A DNA stretch of 38,061 bases from Thermoleophilia bacterium (lineage in GTDB: Bacteria; Actinomycetota; Thermoleophilia; Gaiellales; Gaiellaceae): the NCBI GenBank assembly GCA_025929425.1, contig JAICME010000010.1:1-38061 (forward strand). Direction: 5' to 3'. Both the position numbers and the translations under genes were made by a program. This document shows positions 16,125-23,640 of this stretch, one piece after another. Every line of letters starts with the position of its first letter. Positions within the stretch are counted from its first letter, which is position 1. Below the pieces are notes generated by a model. The model worked only from the letters and a program-made list of their open reading frames with translations. It did not search any database and had not been told where the DNA came from.

Positions 16125-17735
16125 CTAGCTCTCCCGCTCCTGCGCGTCGAACGTCTCCTTCAGGAGCTCGAGGATCCGCTCCTCACCGGCCGGCTCGTCT
16201 TCGACCGCCGCGGAGCCTTCACGCGCTTCGCCGAGCGCGAAGACGAGATCGAGCCGTCTGCCGGTGACGTCGTACAGGGCGTCGGCCAGGAGGCCCGAGT
16301 TCTTCGGGTCGCGGGCAAGGTCGAGATGGAACTGAGCGGTCGGAGGAAACTCGAGCGTGAGCGTGTCGCCGCTCAAATCCGCGGGATGCGCCTCACGCAG
16401 GAGCGACGCGGTCGGGATGCCGCCGCGTTCCTCGACCGCCGTCAGGACGGTGCGGGCCCACGCCTCCTGAAGTTGTGAGAGCTCGAGCGCAGGTGCGCCG
16501 ACCGGCACGGGAACGCGCTCGGGCTCCGGTTCGGGGGCAGGGCTGGGCTCCTCCGGACCCGTCTCGATGTCCGACACCGGGGCAGGTTCGCTCGAGACCT
16601 GTCCCTGCTCGAGCCGCTCGAGCCGGAAGGCGATCGACTCGCGCGAGAGGTCGCTGGCGGGCCGCGTCACCTTGACGAGCGCGAGCTCGAGCGGCAGGCG
16701 CGGGTCGCCTCCCTGGCGCATGTCGTCGACCGCCACGCCGAGCAGGTCGACGAGCCGCAGCACGGTCGCTTCGCCGAGCCGGCTCGCCTGCGCCTGCAGC
16801 CGCTCGCGTGCCTCCGCACTCGTCGCCGCGTACTCGGGCACGTCGCCGAGATGCTGGGCGAGCATGAGCTGTCGCAAGTGCTCGATCAGGTCGATGACGA
16901 GCCGGCCGAGGTCGTGCCCCCGCTCGGACAGCTCCTCGACGTACGTCAGCGCGCCTGCCGTGTCCCTGTCGATCACGAGGTCGCAGAGCCGGAACAGTGC
17001 CTCCTCCTCGACCGTCCCGAGCAGCTCGAGGACGGCCTGCACGGTGACCTGGTTCGCCGTGGCGGAAGCGAGCTGGTCGAGCATCGACACCGCATCGCGA
17101 TACGCGCCGCGACCGCTGCGTGCGACGAGCGCGAGTGCCTGGTCGGGCGCGTCGATCTCCTCGGCGTCGGCGATCTGGCGCAGCACCTTGACGAGGTGCT
17201 GGAGGTTCGGCCGCTGGAAGACGAACGTCTGGCAGCGCGAGCGGACGGTCGGCAGCACCTTCGAGAGGTCGGTCGTGCAAAAGACGAAGACGAGGTGCGG
17301 CGGTGGCTCCTCGATCAGCTTCAGGAGCGCGTTCCAGGCGGCGTCCGTGAGCTGGTGCGCCTCGTCGAGGATGTAGACCTTGTAGCGCCCCTCGACCGGC
17401 TGGAGGACGACGCGGTCGCGGATCTCGCGGATGTCGTCGATGCCGCGCTGCGACGCCGCGTCCATCTCGATCACGTCGAGGGAGGTTCCCGCGGTTATCG
17501 CGCGGCACGCGTGGCACGTGCCGTCGGGCGCCGTCGTCGGTCCCTGCGCGCAGTTGAGGCACTTGGCGAGGATGCGTGCCATCGAGGTCTTCCCGGTGCC
17601 GCGCGGGCCGGCAAAGAGGTAGGCCTGGCGCACCGCGTCCGTGCCGATCGCGTTCGACAGCGTCCGGACGACCGCCTCCTGCCCGACGACCTCCGCGAAG
17701 CTCTGGGGACGGTACTTCCGGTAAAGCGCAGCCAC
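16125..17735 (-). CDS. dnaX: DNA polymerase III subunit gamma/tau
   Basis: Clamp-loader ATPase. From GTG 17735 it has 536 residues and starts at the typical VAALYRKYRPQSFAEVVGQ. Walker A GPRGTGKT (43-50), the zinc module Cys59, Cys62, Cys74, Cys77, Walker B DEAH (124-127) and the SRC sensor in TVRSRCQTFVF are all present. The C-terminal third has a Pro/Glu-rich linker (about residues 385-420) and a tau-like domain, so the full-length form is encoded; no slippery frameshift heptamer was noticed. An upstream ATG (17786) is disfavoured because it lies within the strong hairpin at 17769-17803. It heads a long minus-strand gene block. Confidence 0.93.
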   Translation of the reverse strand: MAALYRKYRPQSFAEVVGQEAVVRTLSNAIGTDAVRQAYLFAGPRGTGKTSMARILAKCLNCAQGPTTAPDGTCHACRAITAGTSLDVIEMDAASQRGIDDIREIRDRVVLQPVEGRYKVYILDEAHQLTDAAWNALLKLIEEPPPHLVFVFCTTDLSKVLPTVRSRCQTFVFQRPNLQHLVKVLRQIADAEEIDAPDQALALVARSGRGAYRDAVSMLDQLASATANQVTVQAVLELLGTVEEEALFRLCDLVIDRDTAGALTYVEELSERGHDLGRLVIDLIEHLRQLMLAQHLGDVPEYAATSAEARERLQAQASRLGEATVLRLVDLLGVAVDDMRQGGDPRLPLELALVKVTRPASDLSRESIAFRLERLEQGQVSSEPAPVSDIETGPEEPSPAPEPEPERVPVPVGAPALELSQLQEAWARTVLTAVEERGGIPTASLLREAHPADLSGDTLTLEFPPTAQFHLDLARDPKNSGLLADALYDVTGRRLDLVFALGEAREGSAAVEDEPAGEERILELLKETFDAQERES

Positions 17736-17768
17736 GTGACGATTCAAGCAGAACAGCACCGACGACTT

Positions 17769-17803
17769 CTCCGCCGCGTCCGGCATGCGCGGACGCGGCG
17801 GAG
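17769..17803 (-). terminator. hairpin between the SRP RNA gene and dnaX
   Basis: A perfect 14-base inverted repeat (CTCCGCCGCGTCCG and its complement) around a 7-base loop, directly upstream of the dnaX start. It lacks a T-run. It may end the SRP RNA transcript or act as a leader structure for dnaX. Confidence 0.45.
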
Positions 17804-17836
17804 CGGTCCGACGCCGTCAGCAGGCGAGCGACGAAG

Positions 17837-17857
17837 CCGCTCGCACCGAGCGAGCGG
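17837..17857 (-). terminator. second hairpin downstream of the SRP RNA
   Basis: CCGCTCGC-TCGGT-GCGAGCGG on the minus strand, 8 perfect pairs with a 5-base loop, ~40 bases after the mature 3' end of the SRP RNA. The surrounding DNA is a simple mix of GCGAAGCGG-like units (17870-17891). Plausible terminator; no T-run. Confidence 0.35.
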
Positions 17858-17895
17858 AAAGCGGAGCCGAAGGCGAAGCGGGCGAAGCGGGAAAC

Positions 17896-17992
17896 GGGCC
17901 AGGCACACCGCACACCTGAGAGGGACTACTTAGCGCTGCTTCCTCCCGGATCTGACGCGGTTCGCAGGCTCCCACTGCACGGGGCCTGGCCC
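17896..17992 (-). ncRNA. ffs: 4.5S-type signal recognition particle RNA
   Basis: On the minus strand the sequence begins GGGCCAGGC and ends GCCTGGCCC, closing a ~97-base hairpin. In the middle it contains the hallmark GTCAGATCCGGGAGGAAGCAGC, the domain IV asymmetric loop and symmetric loop that bind Ffh. The length and the single long hairpin match the small bacterial SRP RNA. It targets nascent membrane proteins to the translocon as an Ffh-RNA complex. A neighbouring dnaX is a common location for this gene. Confidence 0.92.
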
Positions 17993-17999
17993 GGCGGCC

Positions 18000-18005
18000 A
18001 GTGTA
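18000..18005 (-). promoter_or_regulatory. -10 element of the SRP RNA promoter
   Basis: TACACT on the minus strand ends 7 bases before the predicted RNA 5' end at 17992, the spacing expected for a sigma-70 -10 box. A -35 box would fall around 18023-18028, inside the start of the divergent gene, and is weak. Confidence 0.5.
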
Positions 18006-18017
18006 GCCTCGGGCTTC

Positions 18018-18671
18018 ATGCCCGACGACGCCCGCCGCGCTCTGCTCACCCGTTTCTTCGACCATGCGCCGACGTTTCCGCCGGCCCGGCTGGCACCCGC
18101 CGAGGCACTCGCGGAGGACCGGCGCGCGCGCGAGAGCGAGCACGCGTGGATGCTCGGCCGACTCGTCTGGCCGGCAGCGGAGCTGTCGGAGGTCCCTCAG
18201 GACGAGCATCGCGCATTGGCGCTCGTCGAGGCCGGAGTGGAGCACCAGGGGGATGCGGTCTACCTCGAGGGCGTGCCGCTCGACGAGGTAGCGGCGCGTG
18301 GGCTGCGGGCGAAGATCCGCTGCGGCGGCGAGCACGTGCCGACGGTCGAGGAGCTCGCGGGGTTCGTTCGTGGCTGCCGTGAGCGCGGTGTCGTCTTCAA
18401 GGCGACCGCCGGCCTTCACCACGCCTATCCGACGGAGGCCGGCGAGCACGGCTTCCTCAACGTGCTCGCGGCCGCGGTCTTCGGGAACGAGGAGGAGGCG
18501 CTGCGCGAGCGCGCTCCCGCGTTCGCGCTCGACGCCGCCTCGTTCCGCTGGCGGGACCGGGAGGCGCCGCCCACCCGGCTCGCCGACGTGCGCTCCTCGC
18601 TCTTCCACTCGATCGGAACCTGCTCATTCTTCGAGCCGGTGGAGGAGCTCGAAGGGTTGGGGATCCTGTGA
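18018..18671 (+). CDS. uncharacterised protein coupled to fumarylacetoacetase
   Basis: 217 residues from ATG 18018. No named domain is recognised. The middle and C-terminal parts look conserved in style: GLRAKIRCGGEHVPTVEELAGFV, FKATAGLHHAYPT and EHGFLNVLAAAVFG. They contain His-His and Lys/Thr residues that might form a site. There is no signal peptide or membrane span. The stop overlaps the next gene as GTGA, so it is translated with fumarylacetoacetase and may act in the same breakdown route of tyrosine/phenylalanine. That link is inference from position only. Confidence 0.6.
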   Translation: MPDDARRALLTRFFDHAPTFPPARLAPAEALAEDRRARESEHAWMLGRLVWPAAELSEVPQDEHRALALVEAGVEHQGDAVYLEGVPLDEVAARGLRAKIRCGGEHVPTVEELAGFVRGCRERGVVFKATAGLHHAYPTEAGEHGFLNVLAAAVFGNEEEALRERAPAFALDAASFRWRDREAPPTRLADVRSSLFHSIGTCSFFEPVEELEGLGIL

Positions 18672-19711
18672 GCTTCGGTGTCGGTCCGGAGGGGCTGCTC
18701 TGGCGCGACGGTGACGAGGCCGTCGATCTTTCCGGACTGGGCGGCGTCTTCGCGCAGCCGTCGCTGAATCCACTCATGGCTCAGGGGCGGGAGGCGTGGC
18801 GAGCAGCGACAACCGCTGCGCGCGGCCACGACGGGCCCCGCATCCCGCTCCCGGATGTCGACCTCCGGCTTGCGTTCCAGGTCGCGGATTACGTCGACTT
18901 CTACTCGTCGCTGGAGCACGCGACGAATCTCGGCCGCATGTTCCGGCCCGACCAGGAGCCGCTGCTACCGAACTGGCGCTGGCTCCCGGTCGCGTATCAC
19001 GGTCGGGCGGGCAGCGTCGTCGTCAGCGGAACGGACGTCGTTCGGCCCTGCGGACAGCGGAAAGCCCCCGACGAAGACGCGCCGACGTTCGGCCCGACGC
19101 GTCGCCTCGACTTCGAGCTCGAGCTCGGGTTCGTGGTGGGCGTTCCTACCGAGCTCGGCGAGGCGGTACCGGTCGAGGCGTTCGCGGATCACGTCTTCGG
19201 ACTGCTCCTCGTCAACGACTGGAGCGCCCGCGACATCCAGGCGTGGGAGTACGTCCCGCTCGGCCCGAACCTCGGCAAGTCGTTCCAGACCTCCATCTCG
19301 GCCTGGGTGACGCCGCTCGCGCTTCTCGAGGACGTCCGGGTCGCCGCGCCGCCGCAGGAGCCGCGACCGCTCGAGCATCTCGCCGGCGGGCGCGACTGGG
19401 CCCTCGACATCGCGCTGGACGTGGAGCTGAACGGCGAGACGATCTCGCGCGGCAATGCGAGGACGCTCTACTGGACGCTGCCGCAGCAGCTCGCTCACGC
19501 AACCTCGAACGGGGCGCGCCTGCGCACGGGCGACCTGATGGCGTCGGGAACGATCTCCGGCCCGGAGCCGGGTTCCGAGGGCTCGATGATCGAGCTCTTT
19601 CGGGGCGAGCGCTTTCTCGAGGACGGGGACGAGCTCGTTCTCCGTGGGCACGCCGCGAACGGTGTAGAGCTTGGTTCCGTCCGCGGTCGGGTTCTGCCCG
19701 CCCGGGACTAG
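18668..19711 (+). CDS. fahA: fumarylacetoacetase
   Basis: Hydrolyses fumarylacetoacetate to fumarate and acetoacetate, the last step of homogentisate breakdown. 347 residues from GTG 18668. Conserved blocks include DYVDFYSSLEHATNLG, with metal ligand Asp74 and catalytic His84; PNWRWLPVAYHGRAGSVVVSG; ELELGFVVG; VNDWSARDIQAWEYVPLGP; GKSFQTSISAWV; and GDLMASGTISGPEPGSEGS. These match eukaryote-type FAH rather than the generic FAH-fold hydrolases. The protein is ~70 residues shorter than the ~420-residue animal enzyme, mainly at the N-terminal SH3-like domain, which is abbreviated. No homogentisate dioxygenase or maleylacetoacetate isomerase gene is in the window. Confidence 0.9.
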   Translation: MSFGVGPEGLLWRDGDEAVDLSGLGGVFAQPSLNPLMAQGREAWRAATTAARGHDGPRIPLPDVDLRLAFQVADYVDFYSSLEHATNLGRMFRPDQEPLLPNWRWLPVAYHGRAGSVVVSGTDVVRPCGQRKAPDEDAPTFGPTRRLDFELELGFVVGVPTELGEAVPVEAFADHVFGLLLVNDWSARDIQAWEYVPLGPNLGKSFQTSISAWVTPLALLEDVRVAAPPQEPRPLEHLAGGRDWALDIALDVELNGETISRGNARTLYWTLPQQLAHATSNGARLRTGDLMASGTISGPEPGSEGSMIELFRGERFLEDGDELVLRGHAANGVELGSVRGRVLPARD

Positions 19712-19884
19712 TGGGCGAGCGGAAGCGCGAGCCGGACGGGCACGAAAGGTCTGCACGGTGGAGCGTCGAAAGCTCGAGTGTGACCCAGACGAAGTTCACC
19801 ATCGCAGCCCTGGTCGTCGGTTTCACGATCGCTGCCCTGATCGTGTTCTCCGCGATCACCATGGGCGCCGTCGCGGGAAGCTAG
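19711..19884 (+). CDS. 57-residue single-span membrane protein
   Basis: Small ORF from GTG 19711, sharing one base with the fahA stop (TAGTG). A charged N-terminus is followed by one hydrophobic segment (IAALVVGFTIAALIVFSAITMGAVA). A shorter start at an internal GTG (VTQTKFT) would give ~34 residues and keep the span. The function is unknown. The membrane span and the tight join to fahA are the only support. Confidence 0.45.
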   Translation: MGERKREPDGHERSARWSVESSSVTQTKFTIAALVVGFTIAALIVFSAITMGAVAGS

Positions 19885-19887
19885 ACC

Positions 19888-19901
19888 GGCGTGGTCACGC
19901 C
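19888..19901. terminator. short palindrome between convergent genes
   Basis: GGCGTG-GT-CACGCC, 6-base perfect arms, in the 48-base gap between the small membrane ORF (plus) and glpD (minus). The position suits a two-way terminator; the stem is short and has no T-run. Confidence 0.3.
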
Positions 19902-19932
19902 CGGACGGTAGGGCTGCCCGGCGAAGTTTCCG

Positions 19933-21459
19933 CTAGCCCACTAGGCGGGGTGGCCTGAACGAGTGTCGAGCCTCCTCCAGGGGGCCGATCAGCTGCTCGA
20001 CGCGAGGGGTGAGCTCGTCGGCGAGGCCGCGGAGCGCGAGCGTCGTGCGCCGGCGCAGGATGTCCTCGGCGTTCCGCGCCCACTCCCGCTCGGCAGCATA
20101 GACCACCTCTGCCGCGATGTCGGGTGCGTCCGGGCTCAGCGGCTCGAGCAGCGTCGGATCGGTGACAGCGGGTTCGAGCACCTCCGAGGCCAGGGAGCCG
20201 TAGAGGCCGAGCAGGTGCGCGCGCAGCGTCGGGCTGACCTCGACGGGGAGACTGACGCGGTCGAGCCCGGTTGCCCCTGGAAGCGGCCATGGTTCACGGT
20301 CGATGCGGTGCAGGCCGAGATCTGCTCGCAGACGCTCGAGCGCGTCGAGCGCGATTCGTCGATACGTGGTCAGCTTTCCCCCGGCGACGGTCAGCAGGCC
20401 GCTGCCGTCTTGGATGTACACGGTCTCACGTCGCGCACGCGCCGTCTCGCGGCCGCTTTGCGGCAGCACGCGCAGACCCGCGAAGACGGCGCGGATGCGG
20501 TCGCGACGGACGACGGCATCGTCGAGCGCGCCGGCAGCCTCGGCGAGCACGACCTCGATGTCGGCCTGATCCGCGACGACTGCGTCGGGACCGCCTTCGT
20601 GCAGCGTGTCGGTGGTGCCGAGGAGGAGCATGCCCTCCCAGGGAACGGCGAAGCTCACCCGCACCTTGTCGTGCGGGATCGTGAGAGCCGCCGACCATGA
20701 CGTGTCGGTGGCAAGCAGAACATGCACCCCTTTGCTCAGACGGATCGACGGCTCCGCGTCGGCATCGGCGAGTCGGCGGACCTCGTCGACCCACGGTCCG
20801 GCGGCGTTGACGACCGTCTTCGCCGAGACCGCGAGGGTTCCGCCGTCCGCGATCACGTCGGCTCCCCTGACGCGGCCGCCGACGAGTCGCAGCGCCGACA
20901 CCGTCGCACCGTTGGCGACGGTCGCGCCGCTTTCGGCCGCGGCCCGGACGTTGGCGAGGGTGAGCCGGCTGTCGTTGGTGACGCAGTCGACGTAGAGGCC
21001 GCAACGGCGCAGACCGGCGGTGCGCAGGCCCGGCACCATGCGCAGCGCCCGCTCCGCCGAAACGAGCCCGTTCAGGCGGGCGCGGGCCAGCGTCGAGTAG
21101 AGCGCGATCCCCGCCTGGACGACTGCAGGGCGGTAGGGGCCGGAGTCGTAGAGCGGCATTAGGAACGGCTGAGGCCGGACGAGGTGCGGCGCGACGCGAG
21201 TCATGAGGTGGCGGCGCTCCTCGTGTGCTTCGCGGACGAGCCTCACGTCGCCGAGGCGCAGGTAGCGCAGCCCTCCGTGGACGAGCTTCGACGAGGCACT
21301 CGAGGTCGCGCCGCCGAAGTCGCCGCGCTCGACCAGCGCGACCGCCAGCCCGTGGCGGGCTGCAGTTGCGGCGATGCCGGCGCCGATGATCCCGCCGCCT
21401 ACGACGAGCAGATCGAAGTCTCGGCCGGCAAGCTCTTCGAGCGCACGGGCGCGGGTCAC
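19933..21459 (-). CDS. glpD: glycerol-3-phosphate dehydrogenase, FAD-dependent
   Basis: Oxidises glycerol-3-phosphate to dihydroxyacetone phosphate and feeds electrons to quinone at the membrane. 508 residues from GTG 21459, the normal size. The N-terminal FAD motif is DLLVVGGGIIGAGIA (about 16-30). FGGATSSASSKLVHGGLRYL and the C-terminal TVAGGKLTTYRRIA signatures are present. A longer frame to 21561 adds non-conserved sequence and is rejected. It is divergent from the ABC importer genes across 114 bases, which suggests shared control and a common substrate. Confidence 0.93.
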   Translation of the reverse strand: MTRARALEELAGRDFDLLVVGGGIIGAGIAATAARHGLAVALVERGDFGGATSSASSKLVHGGLRYLRLGDVRLVREAHEERRHLMTRVAPHLVRPQPFLMPLYDSGPYRPAVVQAGIALYSTLARARLNGLVSAERALRMVPGLRTAGLRRCGLYVDCVTNDSRLTLANVRAAAESGATVANGATVSALRLVGGRVRGADVIADGGTLAVSAKTVVNAAGPWVDEVRRLADADAEPSIRLSKGVHVLLATDTSWSAALTIPHDKVRVSFAVPWEGMLLLGTTDTLHEGGPDAVVADQADIEVVLAEAAGALDDAVVRRDRIRAVFAGLRVLPQSGRETARARRETVYIQDGSGLLTVAGGKLTTYRRIALDALERLRADLGLHRIDREPWPLPGATGLDRVSLPVEVSPTLRAHLLGLYGSLASEVLEPAVTDPTLLEPLSPDAPDIAAEVVYAAEREWARNAEDILRRRTTLALRGLADELTPRVEQLIGPLEEARHSFRPPRLVG

Positions 21460-21573
21460 GGCCGATGAGCCTAGCGCGCACGATGAACAACCCTTGAAAG
21501 ACGGTCGCGAAAGTGTGATCGTTCCCGGGTCAGACCGGGTCGTCTGAGCCACCGCAATCATCAGGAGGGTGTT
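21460..21573. promoter_or_regulatory. divergent control region between glpD and the ABC importer
   Basis: 114 bases serving two divergent starts. On the plus strand TTGAAA (21494-21499) could be a -35 box, with only a weak -10 (TGATCG) 16 bases on. An AGGAGG ribosome site stands just before GTG 21574. CCCGG-GTCAGA-CCGGG (around 21524-21539) is a small inverted repeat that may be an operator. No CRP- or PhoB-type box was recognised by eye. Confidence 0.35.
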
Positions 21574-22710
21574 GTGAGAGTTCGTATGTCCAAGCGTGCG
21601 CTACTCGCTGTCGCCGTCGTCGGCGCAACCGGGGCGCTCGCAACCGCGGCGCTGGGCGCAAACGCGTCGTCGAAGTCGTACAACTGGTCCAACGCGAAGT
21701 CCGCCGCCGCGGGCGGGGGCATGAAGGCTTTGATCAAGGCGGCGAAGAAGGAAGGCACGCTGAACGTGATCGCGCTGCCGACCAACTGGGCCAACTACGG
21801 CGCCCAGCTGAACACGTTCCACAAGCTGTACGGCATCAAGATCCACAGCGACAACCCGAGCGGCTCGAGCGCCCAGGAGATCCAGGCGATCAAGAGCCTG
21901 AAGGGTCGGTCATCTGCACCGGACGTGGTCGACGTCGGCGGCCCGTTCGCGTCGGCCGGCGCCAGCCAGCATCTGTTCGCGCCCTACAAGGTCGTGACCT
22001 GGAAGAACATCCCGAAGAACCAGAAGGACTCGGGTGGCATGTACTACCAGGACTACGGCGGATTCATCTCGTTCGGTTGCAACATGAATCTGCTCGGTAG
22101 CACTCCGTGCCCGACCTCGTGGTCGGCGCTGAAGTCCTCGAAGTACCACAACGACGTCGCCCTCAACGGGAGCCCGCTGTCGGCCAACGCGGCGCTCTCC
22201 GCGGTCTGGGCAGCGGGCGTCAACAGCGGAGGCTCCGCGAAGAACATCAAGCCCGGCGTGGACTTCTTCAAGCAGCTCATGAGCTCGGGGAACTTCAACT
22301 CGACCGACTGCAACGCCGCCTCCGTGATCGCGACCTCGTGCCCGATCACGATCAACTGGGACTACCTGAACACGGCCGGCTCCTGGGGCCTGACCGGCGC
22401 CACTCACTGGAAGGTCGTCGATCCGAAGGGCATCCCGTTCGGCGGCTTCTATAACCAGGCCGTGAGCAAGTACGCGCCGCATCCTGCCGCCGCCCGTCTC
22501 TGGCAGGAGTTCCTCTATTCGACGAAGGGCCAGAACATCTGGCTCAAGGGTGGAGCGCGTCCGGTCGAGCTCGCCGCCATGGTCGCGGCCGGCACGGCCA
22601 ACAAGAAGTCGTACAAGGCTCTGCCGAAGGTCACGAACCTCAGCAAGGCGGTCGTTCCGACAACCGCGCAGTCGACGGCCGCAAGCGCGTACGTCACCGC
22701 CAACTGGTAA
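21574..22710 (+). CDS. ABC transporter substrate-binding protein, PotD/AfuA-like
   Basis: 378 residues from GTG 21574 behind a strong AGGAGG. An exported signal peptide ([25 protein letters not shown]) precedes a mature domain beginning near SSKSYNW. The pattern is that of bacterial family 1/6 binding proteins for polyamines, iron or phosphonates: AAKKEGTLNVIALPTNWANYG, APDVVDVGGPFASAG and the C-terminal AARLWQEFLYSTKGQNIWLKGGARPVEL. Two CxnC pairs (SFGCNMNLLGSTPC and STDCNAASVIATSC) may form disulfides. The lipobox cysteine is absent, so anchoring is unclear. The ligand is probably a phosphate ester, judging from glpD and the phosphodiesterase nearby. Confidence 0.8.
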   Translation: MRVRMSKRALLAVAVVGATGALATAALGANASSKSYNWSNAKSAAAGGGMKALIKAAKKEGTLNVIALPTNWANYGAQLNTFHKLYGIKIHSDNPSGSSAQEIQAIKSLKGRSSAPDVVDVGGPFASAGASQHLFAPYKVVTWKNIPKNQKDSGGMYYQDYGGFISFGCNMNLLGSTPCPTSWSALKSSKYHNDVALNGSPLSANAALSAVWAAGVNSGGSAKNIKPGVDFFKQLMSSGNFNSTDCNAASVIATSCPITINWDYLNTAGSWGLTGATHWKVVDPKGIPFGGFYNQAVSKYAPHPAAARLWQEFLYSTKGQNIWLKGGARPVELAAMVAAGTANKKSYKALPKVTNLSKAVVPTTAQSTAASAYVTANW

Positions 22711-22748
22711 ACGATCGCAACGCAGGACGCAGCCTTCGTAGCAACAGT

Positions 22749-22780
22749 CGATCCCGCGGCGCCTAGGCGCCGCGGGATCG
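22749..22780. terminator. 32-base perfect palindrome between binding protein and permease
   Basis: CGATCCCGCGGCGCCT followed directly by its reverse complement, 16-base arms and no loop base, 39 bases after the binding-protein stop. In RNA this folds into a very stable hairpin. In binding-protein operons such structures commonly reduce transcription of, or protect the 3' end before, the permease genes. There is no T-run, so it may be an mRNA stability or attenuation element rather than a full terminator. Confidence 0.6.
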
Positions 22781-22839
22781 GCCTTCGCATTGCGTCCGGG
22801 CTTGGAGGCTGGGCCGGGATCCTGCCCTTCGCGGCCTAC

Positions 22840-23640
22840 GTGGTCGTGTTTCTCGGGATCCCGCTGTACGTCGTGATCCACGGCTCGCTGACGACCGAGA
22901 CCAACCAGTTCACGTTCGCCAACTTCAAGCAGACGTGGGAATTTCACTCGTACAGGGTCGCGTTCAAGAACAGCCTGATCCTGTCCATCTGGACGTCTGT
23001 CGTCGGCGCTGTTTTCGGGACCTGGCTTGCGGCGGCGGTCGTCACGGCGAAACCCGGCGGCTTGCTCCACCGGATTGTCCAGAGCAGCTCCGGGGTGCTC
23101 GCCTACTTCGCGGGCGTCCCGTTGGCATTCGCCTTCATCGCAGCTCTCGGCCTCCAGGGCGTCGTCACGGTGCTGCTCAAGCACTTCGGCATTGACCTGT
23201 ACGCCCACGGCTTCACGATCTCCTCGATGACGGGCGTCGGGCTCTGCTACGTCTACTTCCAGATCCCGTTGATGGTCATCCTGATCACCCCCGCGCTCGA
23301 GGGCCTCCGCTCCGAGTGGCGGGATGCCGCGCTGAGTCTCGGTGCCAGCAAGCTCTCTTATCTTCGCCACGTCGCGGTGCCCGTGCTGCTTCCGTCTTTC
23401 GTCGGCGCCACGCTGATTCTGTTCGGCAATGCGTTCTCCGCCTACGCCACCGCGCTGGCACTCGTCGGCAGCACGCTCTCGATCGTCCCGGCGCAGATCG
23501 ACAATGCGCTCAACGGCAACGTGCTCGTCGGCGCCGACCGTGCCGGGCTCACGCTCGGCACGGAGATGATCATCGTCATCCTGGTCGTGATGGTCGGCTA
23601 CTGGCTCGTGCAGCGCCGAGCCCGGAGGTGGCTGCGATGA
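22840..23640 (+). CDS. ABC transporter permease, PotB-like
   Basis: Inner-membrane permease with about six spans, minimal form 266 residues from GTG 22840. The EAA-type loop that contacts the ATPase is EWRDAALSLGASKLSYLRHVAVPVLLPS. The start is a problem. The first span begins before GTG 22840 (WAGILPFAAYVVVFLGIPL). The frame stays open and coding-like back to the binding-protein stop, yet contains no ATG, GTG or TTG. GGAGG at 22804-22808 fits a start near CTG 22822, which would give 272 residues. The downstream overlap with the next gene (ATGA) shows that the rest of the frame is real. Confidence 0.8.
   Translation: MVVFLGIPLYVVIHGSLTTETNQFTFANFKQTWEFHSYRVAFKNSLILSIWTSVVGAVFGTWLAAAVVTAKPGGLLHRIVQSSSGVLAYFAGVPLAFAFIAALGLQGVVTVLLKHFGIDLYAHGFTISSMTGVGLCYVYFQIPLMVILITPALEGLRSEWRDAALSLGASKLSYLRHVAVPVLLPSFVGATLILFGNAFSAYATALALVGSTLSIVPAQIDNALNGNVLVGADRAGLTLGTEMIIVILVVMVGYWLVQRRARRWLR

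Noticed and set aside
17735-17786. Upstream ATG start for dnaX
   Set aside because: It lies inside a perfect 14-base-arm hairpin and adds residues not seen at the start of DnaX proteins, which begin close to ALYRKYRP.
17821-17895. GCGAAGCGG-like simple repeats as a microsatellite or origin element
   Set aside because: The units are few and imperfect, in a short gap next to the SRP RNA gene; no DnaA boxes are visible.
19933-21561. Extended glpD start at 21561
   Set aside because: The extra 34 residues are unlike the family and would swallow the divergent promoter region; GTG 21459 fits just before the FAD motif.
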